In this document: one piece after another, positions 37,179 through 47,317 of the stretch
Layout: every line of letters begins with the position of its first letter
Position numbering within the stretch: the first letter of the stretch is position 1
From: Rhododendron vialii
Taxonomy: Eukaryota; Streptophyta; Magnoliopsida; Ericales; Ericaceae
Length of the DNA stretch: 64,000 bases
Direction of reading: 5' to 3'
Assembly: GCF_030253575.1 (NCBI RefSeq)
Contig: NC_080568.1
Location: 19,864,501-19,928,500, forward strand
Made by a program: the position numbers and the translations under genes
The notes under the pieces: generated by a model
The model's database searches: none
The model's input: the letters and a program-made list of their open reading frames with translations, nothing else
Told to the model about the DNA's origin: nothing

Positions 37179-37591
37179 GTACCTCTCTCACTTCCCTCTC
37201 CAGACGTGAACAGATTTGGGTTTATGGTTTCTATTTGTTGATCCTGATTTGATTTGAGTGAATTTTTTCAATCATTTGATGCATATATGAGATTTGATTT
37301 TACGGCAGTAATGATGCAGATATGAGATTTGATTTTACTGAGGTCATTTGATGCATATATGAGACGTGAACAGTCTGAAACCCTAGATCTGATTTGATTT
37401 TTTCCTCTGATTAGATTTGAGTTATAGTGATCTCCATAAGCATGTCAGTAATGATGCATATATGAGATTTGATTTTACGGCGGTTTAATTTCCAATAGAT
37501 CGACTTTTATACTTTATATATAATATATATAATATAATCAGAGGAAAGTATAGAGGCCATTGTATGAAACAAACTACAAGAAAAAGCTTAC

Positions 37592-38222
37592 ACAGAAAAG
37601 GAGGCTAGCTTCTTTATAGTAGTAACTTGACAGGTTGCGAAGCATGCCAGCTATTCTAGCATTGTTGGTTCCGGCACCAATCAACCCCAAGGAGATGACA
37701 GCAGCCTGTAGAATCCAGAAATGTAAAATATTTGAAATATAACAAGAATTAGATAATACTAACACTAATTCTCAATTAAACAACAGTTAGAATACCATTG
37801 CTACTTCAGTATCAGTGTCATGACTCATGACTAAGTCTGCTTAATGTGTCCTTAACATTGACCTGGATCACAACATCCAATCACAGATTTTCTTAGCAAT
37901 ATATCAACTGCACTCTAACTGCCACTTCAAGAGTGCTCAGCTTGCAAGATATCACTGGATAGGTTACCTTAGGGTTCGATATACAGAGGAGACCAAGAGC
38001 CAAAGGAACTGCCCTTCTGATATTCTGCTCCCCATACTGCAAAAGATGCTCTAATGAGCGAATAGCCATTTCAATACCCAATTCTTCAGCCATTGCTACC
38101 ATAAGCACCTTGAGCACATTCCCTGTACCAGCATAAGCACGGGAAAGTAGAGTCATGTCACAGTACTTCCTAATTTGCACATTAAGTGTCTTTGAAACCT
38201 CTGCCGTTGCCTCCACACTTTC
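37592..38222 (-). pseudogene. RPN1: Captured fragment of 26S proteasome subunit RPN1 (PSMD2) gene
   Basis: Three exons with introns, antisense to the transposase. Exon 1 (38222-37978) encodes [31 protein letters not shown] and [20 protein letters not shown]. Exon 2 (37862-37796) encodes VNVKDTLSRLSH..DTDTEVAM. Exon 3 (37705-37592) encodes AAVISLGLIGAGTNNARIAG and MLRNLSSYYYKEASLLFC. GT-AG borders are intact. This is the PC-repeat region of RPN1, the base subunit of the 19S particle that docks ubiquitin receptors and Usp14/UBP6. Compared with the family, about 27 codons are missing inside exon 1 (junction near 38108), and exon 2 carries a 7 bp duplication (GTCATGA twice) that shifts the frame. 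Only about a tenth of the gene is present, so it cannot make RPN1. Retained introns show DNA-level capture. Confidence 0.9.
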
Positions 38223-38753
38223 CTGTTAAACGACATTCCGAAGAAAACCATCACAAACATATCAGGATATTAGGAACCAACTGACCAACATATACCAAGC
38301 CTAATGATAGGCCAAGTTCAAAGGTAATAGGATATTAGGATTTGGACTTGTTTTTTATTTCGTGTTTATAGTTATGGTATGCAAAATGTTTTTTGTTTTC
38401 CATCTCTGCACTGAACTGATCATCTGCTTTTGGTGGAGCCTAAATTCAGAAGCTCTCTTTGTTTGATTATTTGTCTGGTTAGACTGCATATGGTTTTGGT
38501 GTTGAGATATAGTAGTTGTAATAAAGGAGCACAAACTCCACATGGGACTCTGGACATGCTTGAGCTATAAACGATGTGGTTTATGGTTACTGAGTCAGTC
38601 ATTACCGTCTTGAATTCAAATTTCGAATACAGTTTACTTTGCTCTATTTGTACATTCTAGGTTTTCTGCACATGTAGGTTATTAACTTATTTAGATGTTA
38701 TTAATTAATGTTCTACTGTACTAATTTTCTCTGTTTTCAGTTTTTTGTAGGAG

Positions 38754-40838
38754 ATGGATCCTGAAAACATTCATTTTGACAATGAGGGTTTAGACCTTAA
38801 CCCAGATGATGATGAACCAACTCTACCAGCTGGAAGGGAGTCTGTAGGTGAAGCTGCTTCAAACATTGCAGCAGGTTTTAATCCTACAGGCGTAACAGGC
38901 TGTAGCCAATCAGCCCAGTCAAGTGGAACAAGGCGTTACTCTTGGGTATGGAAACATGCATCTATAGTTGATAACTATAAAAATGCACAGGGAATTGATT
39001 TAGGATCTAGAGCTGTATGTAATTATTGTCCAAATAATTATACTTGCGTAAGTAAGGGTGGTGTAGGGCATCTTCAACGACATTTAGAAAACAAACATAA
39101 AAAATTTAAACATTCCGAAGTTGGAGTCAGTGGTGAATCTGGTGGTTTTGATTCCGTAGGTGGTACGTCGAATTTCGTATATTCTCAATCTAGTATGAGA
39201 GAGGGATTGGCCCGTTACGTAGTTGCAGCAGAACAACCATTTACTTTTGGTGATGATATTAGATTTGAATATTTTGTCAAACATTATCTTAATCCTCTTT
39301 TTTCGAAAGTTTCTAGAAATACAACCAGAAGTGATTCATTGAAAGCTTTTATTGAAGTTAGAAAAGTTTTGATGAGTGAAATTGCGGAACTTGGTAGTTT
39401 AATCTCTTTTACTTCAGATTTGTGGAGTGGTCGAAATAATCTTGGTTACATTTCTGTGACAGCTCATTATATAGACTCCAATTGGATTTTGAATAAAAAA
39501 ATTATTGCTTTCCGTTTAATGGAGTATCCTCATAATGCTATGAACATTTTTCAATGTATAATGGGTGTTTTTAGGGAGTTTGAAATTGTTGATAAAGTTT
39601 TTAGTATTACTTTTGATAACCATTCTGCTAATACTAGTTCAATTGATTTGTTCAAACAAAATTTGACTACTCTTCATGCTGGACAATTTTTTCATGTGCG
39701 ATGTGTTTGTCATATTATTAACTTAGTTGTGCAAAATGGTTTGAAACATATAGGACCACAAATAGAAAAAATTAGAGATGCTATTCTTTTTATTGCTACT
39801 TCGCCAGCTAGGCAACAAGAATTTGAAGGATTGTGTGTAAGTTACAATATTAAAGCAAAAAAAATCAAAACTGATGTGAAAACTCGTTGGAATTCAACAT
39901 TTCTTATGTTAAAATCTTGTAGGAATCATGCTGATGTAATTTCTGCTTATATTAATTCCAAGCATATGCGTACTGATGGTGGTTTAACTCGAGGTGATTG
40001 GAAGATTGCTTTTGAGTTTATGAATTTTTTGAAAATATTTTATGCTGCTACCTTAGCTTGCTCAGGTGTTCGTTATCCTACTACTTGTATTGTGCTTAAT
40101 CACTTGTATAATATGAGTCACACTCTTAAAAGTCATAGAACGAAACCAAATTTTGTAGCTGCTTGTAAGTCTATGGAAGATAAATTCAACAAATATTTCG
40201 AGAACATGCCAACAATATTTATTGTAGCTTCTGTAATGGACCCAAGGATTAAGGCAAGGGGTGTTGAAAAGCTCTTAAAAGGGCTTGGTGAGAATTTAGG
40301 GATTACATTACCTTCTATTTCTACTATCACTGCGCTGTTGACTTCTATATATGCTTCATATGAGTCTAAATTTGCATGCACTACTGCTGCTCCATATTCT
40401 TCAAGTATTAATGACCCATGTTCTACAAGTAACAATGAGAATGACCCATCTTGGTTTCTGATTTCAGGGCCAAGTAGTAGTGAAACTTTATCACGATCTG
40501 AACTTACTCAATATTTAGAGATAAATTTAGTTACCAATGAGGAGTTTCAATCATTTGATATCTTAGCTTGGTGGAAAAAAACTGAAAAGACATTTCCCAT
40601 TCTTTCTATCATGGCACGTGATTTACTAACACCACCTGTGTCTTCAGTAGCTTCCGAATCTGCTTTTAGTGCAGGTAATAGAGTGTTGGATGAGAGGAGG
40701 AGCAGACTAGCTCCCGACATTTTAGACTGTCTTATATGCTTAAAAGATTGGGAGGATGCACGTCTTGGAATTCAAAGATGCCATCCTAGAGATGAATTCA
40801 GAGATTATTTTTCGGACTCAGATATAGATGCTGATTAG
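38754..40838 (+). CDS. hAT transposase (BED finger, RNase H-like core, hAT dimerization domain)
   Basis: 694 residues without interruption; the ATG follows two splice acceptors. Residues about 62-118 form a BED zinc finger (SWVWKHASI..., C89, C92, H110, H115) that should bind the element ends. An acidic N-terminus precedes it. The RNase H-like core starts with TSDLWSG (D222) and TFDNHSAN (D288), followed by CHIINLVVQNG (319-329). The C-terminal dimerization block, residues about 600-665, reads PPVSSVASESAFSAGNRVLD then ERRSRLAPDILDCLICLKDW; E635 is the likely third acidic residue. Length and domain order match Ac-like and ZBED-type hAT transposases. It probably catalyses cut-and-paste movement of its own 9.5 kb element. 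Domesticated hAT genes are an alternative, but TIRs and an 8 bp target duplication around it argue for a real transposon. Confidence 0.95.
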   Translation: MDPENIHFDNEGLDLNPDDDEPTLPAGRESVGEAASNIAAGFNPTGVTGCSQSAQSSGTRRYSWVWKHASIVDNYKNAQGIDLGSRAVCNYCPNNYTCVSKGGVGHLQRHLENKHKKFKHSEVGVSGESGGFDSVGGTSNFVYSQSSMREGLARYVVAAEQPFTFGDDIRFEYFVKHYLNPLFSKVSRNTTRSDSLKAFIEVRKVLMSEIAELGSLISFTSDLWSGRNNLGYISVTAHYIDSNWILNKKIIAFRLMEYPHNAMNIFQCIMGVFREFEIVDKVFSITFDNHSANTSSIDLFKQNLTTLHAGQFFHVRCVCHIINLVVQNGLKHIGPQIEKIRDAILFIATSPARQQEFEGLCVSYNIKAKKIKTDVKTRWNSTFLMLKSCRNHADVISAYINSKHMRTDGGLTRGDWKIAFEFMNFLKIFYAATLACSGVRYPTTCIVLNHLYNMSHTLKSHRTKPNFVAACKSMEDKFNKYFENMPTIFIVASVMDPRIKARGVEKLLKGLGENLGITLPSISTITALLTSIYASYESKFACTTAAPYSSSINDPCSTSNNENDPSWFLISGPSSSETLSRSELTQYLEINLVTNEEFQSFDILAWWKKTEKTFPILSIMARDLLTPPVSSVASESAFSAGNRVLDERRSRLAPDILDCLICLKDWEDARLGIQRCHPRDEFRDYFSDSDIDAD

Positions 40839-40849
40839 GGGGAGATGCA

Positions 40850-41945
40850 TTGCTGATGCTGGTAACTTATGAAGGCCTTAAATGACAACTTAATGTTGCC
40901 GCATGCAGGTGCTATTCTTCTTATATCTGAGTGTGTGCTATGATGATATAATCTGAGCCTTTGGTGTTTAGTGTGGCCAAGATGATGCTGGTAACTTATG
41001 AAGGTCTTAAATGGCAACTTAATGTTACCGCATCCAGGTGCTATTCTTTATATATCTGAGTGTGTGCTATAATGATATAATCTGATCTGAGCCTTTGGTG
41101 TTTAGTGTGGCTATGATGATGTAATCTGAGCCTAATTGGTGTTTTGTGTGGCTATGATGATATAATCTGAGCCTTGGTGTTTAGTGTGGCTATGATGATG
41201 TAATCTGAGCCTAATTGGTGTTTTGTGTGGCTATGATGATATAATCTGAGCCTTTGGTTGTTTAGTGTGGCTATGATGATATAATCCTGAGCCAAATTGG
41301 TGTTATACTTCAAGCTTTCATTTGTTATTGGACTGAGCAAAAATTGAGCAGAAATAACTTTGTATGTTGCTGCTGCTGTTTGAACAACTCTGTGTGTCAG
41401 TGTGTGGGTGTCTTTCAATTCAAGTTTTAGTGTCCCAAGTGTGTGTGTATTTGCTGGTTTCAAAATGTGCAGTTTTTAGTGTGGCTATGATGATATAATC
41501 TGAGCCAAATTGGCGTTATACTTCAAGCTTTCATTTGTTATTGGACTGAGCAGAAACTGAGCAAAAATTGTGCAGAAATGACTTTGTATGCTGCTGCTGC
41601 TGTTTGAACAACTCTGTGTGTCAGTGTGTGGGTGTCTTTCAATTCAAGTTTTAGTGTCCCAAGTGTGTGTGTATTTGCTGGTTTCAAAATGTGCAGTTTT
41701 TAGTGTGGCTATGATGATATAGTCTGAGCCAAATTGGCGTTATACTTCAAGCTTTCATTTGTTATTGGACTGAGCAGAAACTGAGCAAAAATTGAGCAGA
41801 AATGGTTTTGTATGTTGCTGCTGCTGTTTGAACAACTCTGTGTCAGTGTGTGGGTGTCTTTCAATTCAAGTTTTAGTGTCCCAAGTGTGTGTGTGTTTGT
41901 TGGTTTCAAAATGTGCAGTTTTTAGTTGGTTTTTGGTTCAAAGTT
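40850..41945. repeat. Tandem repeats downstream of the transposase
   Basis: Three nested types are present. First, a unit of about 128 bp occurs twice (GATGCTGGTAACTTATGAAGG at about 40855 and 40983). Second, units of about 50 bp (GTGTGGCTATGATGAT..AATCTGAGCC) occur at 41100-41290. Third, a unit of about 215-224 bp occurs three times, starting near 41292, 41505 and 41729 (CCAAATTGG.GTTATACTTC). A (TG)n run ends near 42008. They lie in the likely 3' UTR or terminator region; no coding is supported. Confidence 0.88.
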
Positions 41946-42059
41946 TGGAGGGTTTTGGCCGATTTTTGGTTCAAAAAAGTGCAGATGTGTGTGTGTGTGT
42001 GTGTGTGTTAAAGATACAACAGTCAGCTAGTTTCAAAATGTGCAGTTTTTAGTTGTTTG

Positions 42060-43780
42060 TTGGTTCAAATGGGGAAGGCTCCTGGGACTTGCGATTTTAA
42101 TGGGATAGCTGCAATCACTACCACGAATCCAAGTAAGATTAGAATGGCATTGTCAGCAGAAAAACTGTCTGCTTTCTTTCGTTTGTGCTCTGTTCCTTTT
42201 GCTTTGACATTTTTTACTTATATGATTTTTTTTCTCTGTTATTACAATAATGCAAGTCATAATTATTGTCTATTTGGAAGGTAATATTCCTTTCTTTACC
42301 TGAACAATCATTTTCTGGTGAATGTACGGATTTAGATCTTCTCTCCATTTCATAAACAGAATTCTTATCTCTCGTTTGACACAAAGTGCAATAACTTAAC
42401 TTCAAAATACCAATGGGAAAATAACCTTTTTGTGCAACCAAGGGTCTTAAAGCCGAAACAAGTGACTTTAGCTGATATAGAAAGAGAACATTTTTTTGAA
42501 CGGACGTCTACGTAGTTGCTAACTTTATGGAACAGTTTTCAGTTTGAAATTAAGAGTTTTGGTGTCCATTTCTCACGTCATTAGTTGTGAAATGGAGAGG
42601 ATCAAAATCCAATTCTATAATTTACATGTACATGCTTTATTCATGTCCCCAATTCTCTTATTGCATATGAACTCCTACCCACAAGTATAAGGAAAACAAG
42701 GGTTAGCAAGTTAGCAACTAATGAGCAACTCACGTTTCTTGCCTTTGGTCGATGTAGTGGTGGCAACAATGGAACCTTCGTAAACACCACAGCCCCGGCA
42801 TTGAATTCTTGGAGCTCAAGTTCTTCTTCCCACTACCTCCATGGCTGTGGTTCAACACGTGCGGTTATTCTAGTTGGAGTCCTATCATTGTTTGCGATTT
42901 TCCTCTGATTCATATGTTAATGGGTTGTTTGCCAGTAGGGAATTTTAGCTAGATGGCAGTTTTTATTCATTATGTGCCCATGTAGAACTTTGTCTCGATG
43001 TACTGCTCCTAGCCAGTTTTTTCCTCTGTGAATATGTTGCAGTTGAAAGGTTAGGAATTCAGATGGGGATGTGTTTTGACTGGTCAATTATTCTTTTTAA
43101 GGTTGATGATTCCTTCAGTTCTGATTGATCGCTGATCATTGTAGAACTCTCTTTATCTATCCCATTTGGTTTATATAGATGTTTCTCTTAATGGAAAACA
43201 ATCCTCTATATGAATATGTTGCAGTTGAATAGGCTTGTGAATTACTTGAACTGAAATCTTAGAACTATACAAAGTAGTTGAAATTGCTGCCTTTTGAAGT
43301 ACATAATGTCTTGACAGTATTAGCCCAATAATAACCTGCATTTATATAGTTCAAATCTGCGTAAAGCGGCCAGTTGGGATTTTTCTTACCTTTGTGAGGG
43401 CTATAAAACCAACAAAACTCTACTTTTGAAGTTGTGTACATTTTTTTGTGGAAATTGAACAGCGTTAGGTGGCAGAAATAACAGGAATTTCACCTGTACA
43501 ACTGAAGCAGCTTGGATTTTGCCCGATATTGTGGCCTGAAAGGGATTTTGGCATGGCTGTTCCTTTTCATTTTTGACAAGACAATACATACAAACTTGAG
43601 ACCACAATGATTTTCGCACTTTAAAATTTATCTTTTAGTGTCTTGGAGTGCACTGAGGCACACAAGGATTGACAATGGAAAATGGAAAGTGATTCCTATC
43701 ATAAAATTAATGACATAGCATTTTTTCGATACTCTCCTATTTATTTTTAGAATTTACTACTCTCTCCACTTTGGATAGAG
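42060..43780. other. hAT element interior, no gene recognised
   Basis: About 1.7 kb of non-coding sequence. Short frames occur but no domain was recognised, and I cannot exclude a further captured fragment (42740-42860 has coding-like composition). Confidence 0.45.
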
Positions 43781-43977
43781 GTGTTAAATGGGACTTGTGC
43801 GACAATAAGGATTGAAAGCGTAAGCGTAGATTGACTGAACCATTTACCAAACTCGCTTGTATACTAACCGAAAAGTTGTTTAGAGATTTATCAAGTAGGA
43901 AGTTGGGAAAGCGAAGAAAAAGAGGGGACGTTCAAAGAAAAAAAAGGAAAGAAGGGGCAATCGAAGTCGAATAGCAA

Positions 43978-44329
43978 ATGGCACGGCACGACACGACACG
44001 ATTTAAGAAAACGGGCCGGCACGACACGACACGATTGAAAACGGCACGGCACGGCACGACACGATTTAAGAAAATGGGCCGGCACGACACGACACGAATT
44101 CAGAAACGGGCCAGCACGACACGACACGATTGGCAAATGGCACGGCACGACACGACACGATTTAAGTAAACGGGCCGGCACGACACGACACGATTGACAA
44201 ACGGCACGGCACGGCACGACACGATTTGAGTAAATATAGTAAACGGGCCGGCACGGCACGGCACGAAGCACGGTTAGCACGAAGTTAAACGGGCCGTGCC
44301 GGCACGGCACGATCCGTTTGACACCTCTA
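43978..44329. repeat. Right subterminal array and TIR of the hAT element
   Basis: Units such as CGGGCCGGCACGACACGACACGA alternate with ATTTAAGAAAA spacers, then GGGCCGTGCCGGCACGGCACG and the inverted end CGTTTGACACCTCTA at 44329. The core words match the left array. Confidence 0.9.
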
Positions 44330-44653
44330 TGTGCGAGACTCAAACATTCATGTGAATTTAAACCACTAGTTTCTCTTCCGAGAATATTTTCGAGGTAATT
44401 TTTCTGGGATATCTAGCATTGCTAGAAAAAAGAAAGAAAGAAAGAAAGGGAGCCTAAAACCATAAATCGATCATGAGGAAGTAAGTACTACTTTCATTCG
44501 TAAAGCAAAGGATTCACATGATCTTGTGGGCTTTTGGGGCAGTGGGCCCCAAATCGCAGTAAATGCTAATCTTCCATAAAATCATGAAGCAAGTGGGCCC
44601 AAAAAGGTTCTCTTTTTCAATATTCAGGGCCCTCTTCTCATCCTTCATCTCCC

Positions 44654-44690
44654 TATATTAATCGCCCTCTTCTCTCTCAATTAAATTTAG

Positions 44691-44729
<39 letters not shown>

Positions 44730-44736
44730 GGAAAAC
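44654..44736 (+). promoter_or_regulatory. Pectate lyase core promoter and 5' leader
   Basis: A TATA-like TATATTA at 44654-44660 lies 77 bp before the ATG. A (CT)n run at 44692-44726 fills the leader, a common feature of plant 5' UTRs. The hAT insertion ends only 325 bp before this TATA. Confidence 0.6.
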
Positions 44737-46924
44737 ATGGCAATCCCTCTGTTTCTTGTACTCCTCTTGCCCCTTCTATCTCCAAACCCCATCTCTTGTT
44801 CACCAGTTCAAGACCCCGAGAAAGTAGTACAAGAAGTGAATGAGTATGATACCATTTCTTTTTCTTTTTTTTCCGAAAAATTTTATTATAGGAATTCCAA
44901 GAATAAATCTAGACACATCTTCATCCGTAACCATTCGATACACGTGGGCCTCGTATTATTTTACGAGTCAGACGTTCATGAGGCATTTCGGGCACGTCTG
45001 TGTTTTACCTATTTGCACCAAAAATTTTGTGTACCTAAACATTGTTCTTAAAATTCGGAGCATATCTTCTTAAGTAAATTGGAAGTTCAAATGTTACTTA
45101 ACAATGTGTCTCATGTTTTTTGTACATTATATTGATTTCAGGCGCATCAATGCATCGAGAAGGAAATTGGGTTTTCTCTCTTGTGGGACGGGCAACCCCA
45201 TCGACGATTGTTGGCGGTGCGATCCAAATTGGGAACAAAATCGCCAACGCCTAGCAGATTGCTCTATTGGGTTTGGCAAAAATGCCATTGGTGGCAAGGA
45301 CGGTAAAATCTACATTGTTACCGACCCGCAAGACAATGACCCGGTAAACCCAAAACCCGGCACACTACGATACGGCGTGATCCAAGACGAGCCTCTGTGG
45401 ATCATATTCGCACGTGACATGGTGATCAAGCTCAAAGAAGAGCTGATCATGAATTCATTCAAGACGATCGACGGTCGAGGATCCAGCGTCCACATCGCCG
45501 GCGGGCCCTGCCTCACAATCCAGTTCGTAACCAACATTATCATACACGGGATCAACATTCACGATTGCAAGCAGGGGGGGAATGCCAACGTGCGGGACTC
45601 CCCGCGGCACTACGGGTGGAGGACGATATCGGACGGCGATGGCGTGTCGATTTTCGGGGGAAGCCATGTTTGGGTGGACCATTGCTCGCTGTCGAACTGC
45701 AACGATGGTCTCATTGATGCAATTCATGGATCAACGGCTATAACTATATCTAACAACTACATGACCCACCATAACAAGGTTATGCTGTTGGGCCACAGTG
45801 ATAGCTTTACACAGGACAAGAACATGCAAGTCACCATTGCATTCAACCACTTTGGGGAGGGGCTTGTGCAAAGGATGCCAAGGTAATTAATTATGGTCTA
45901 ACTGTCACCTATGATGCGTACACCTAGCACTTTCTTCCACATGAAAATGTATAATTCGTGTGAGCAGCAGCGCGAACGCAAAAGCGCCTTTGAATCACAT
46001 CTCGAACTACTAAAATCTTCGAGAGCGAGGATTAAAAGCGCAAGTGCAATATAAGAAACGAGAGCGAGAACGGAATTTAACAAGTTTGTAATGTTTCCAA
46101 CGACCATTGGTACTCTCTTTGTCCCCGCAAGTTTTTAAAATTATAAACGGAATTTAACAGGGGTACCCACACATCTACTTGCATTTATTATTCTCTACTG
46201 AGATTTGAACAAGTGGGACCACCGATGCATGTGCTGATGCCTTTTGTTGTTTATGTCGGCATCAGATGTAGACATGGATACTTTCATGTGGTGAACAATG
46301 ACTACACCCATTGGGAAATGTATGCAATTGGGGGAAGTGCAGAGCCCACCATCAACAGCCAAGGCAACAGATTCCTGGCTCCCAACGACAGGTTCAACAA
46401 AGAGGTTAGCTAGATTTACTAACCCATTACCTTTTGATTTGTTTTTTCATAATCGGGTGTCTCGACAAGATACTTAGATAAGCTCATCTCGAATACGCTT
46501 GGGCCCTAAAGTAAACAATTGAGCAAAGCTGCAATGATCTGAAAGGTTTTTCGCTGACGCTGAAAGTCGTTGGTGCCTACTTGATCTACCCGTTAGGGTT
46601 GCTTAGATTTAGCCCATAATAATTCTTCACTACAAAATTTCTGCAAAACTAGCTCAATGTTACTAATTTTTTGTTTGCCAAATTACTGTACAAATTTTTC
46701 AGATTACAAAACGTGAGGAAGCGCCGGAGAGTGAATGGAAGAAATGGAATTGGAGATCCGAAGGCGATTTAATGTTGAATGGTGCATTTTTCACGGCGAC
46801 CGGAGCCGGGGCATCATCTAGTTATGCAAAGGCATCGAGCTTGGGAGCGAGACCCTCTTCGCTAATTAGCTCAATTACTTCGGGAGCAGGTGCACTTGGC
46901 TGCAAGAAAGGCTCACGCTGCTAA
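44737..46924 (+). CDS. Pectate lyase (polysaccharide lyase family 1), secreted
   Basis: Four exons are inferred from GT-AG borders: 44737-44843, 45142-45882, 46266-46404 and 46703-46924. These total 1209 bp and encode 402 residues, the usual size. Residues 1 to about 22 are a signal peptide ([15 protein letters not shown]). The protein cleaves de-esterified homogalacturonan by beta-elimination in the cell wall and needs Ca2+. Family marks are [17 protein letters not shown] near the start, the parallel beta-helix core, the [20 protein letters not shown] block with Ca-binding acids (D215), [12 protein letters not shown], and [17 protein letters not shown] (280-296) holding the catalytic Arg region. 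The end is [14 protein letters not shown]...GCKKGSRC. No lesions are seen. The neighbouring hAT insertion may affect its expression. Which plant PLL subgroup it belongs to is not resolved. Confidence 0.93.
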
Positions 46925-47250
46925 TGATCCAATTATGGCTGGCTGCACTTAATGGGGAGGTCCTTAATGAATACTATCACAGATATAGGCCAATTGTATT
47001 TACAAGCAAATTTGTTTGTTGAAGAAGACACCATTATATATAGTTCTAAATTATGTGATTACAAGTTACAACCTCAGCATGTTTTTAACTGGATTATCAC
47101 CATCTGGGTATGTAAGAATTCTGATGGAGCCCAGATGGGATTTGAAGAAACCAGAGCTGAAGTGTTGATGAATTGTGTATTATGTTTTGTTATGTACTAG
47201 TGGATGTCCGTGTCTAAAGGTACATTAGAATGTAACGTAGTCTCAGCTTA

Positions 47251-47256
47251 AATAAA
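47251..47256 (+). terminator. Likely polyadenylation signal of pectate lyase
   Basis: AATAAA about 330 bp after the stop codon, in a T/A-rich context following a TGTAACG-type upstream element. Confidence 0.4.
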
Positions 47257-47317
47257 TTATCATTTCTACCCAATTGCTCTACGAGATAGTTGTTATCACC
47301 ATAAAAAGTGTCAGTTA

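Larger units (their letters stand above)
34783..44329 (+). mobile_element. Complete autonomous-type hAT transposon, 9547 bp
   Basis: An identical 8 bp target duplication, TGTGCGAG, lies at 34775-34782 and 44330-44337. Inverted ends are TAGAGGTGTCAAATGG (left) and, on the minus strand, TAGAGGTGTCAAACGG (right). Each terminus carries an array of GGCACGGCACGACACG-type words. The interior holds a promoter and C/T-rich leader, an intact hAT transposase, an antisense RPN1 fragment, a Pol III-like module and several tandem repeats. The 8 bp duplication, TAGRG ends and BED/hAT transposase together assign it to the hAT superfamily, Ac-like group. The identical duplication and open transposase suggest a fairly recent insertion. 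Confidence 0.93.

Noticed and set aside
37574..38216. A functional proteasome gene on the minus strand
   Set aside because: Only a small internal part is present, with an internal deletion and a frameshifting duplication, and it lies within transposon boundaries.
41152..41909. Similar minus-strand frames (103 and 66 aa)
   Set aside because: They are copies of the tandem repeat downstream of the transposase, not conserved genes.
43891..44343. 150-residue minus-strand frame
   Set aside because: Same cause: right subterminal array of the hAT element.
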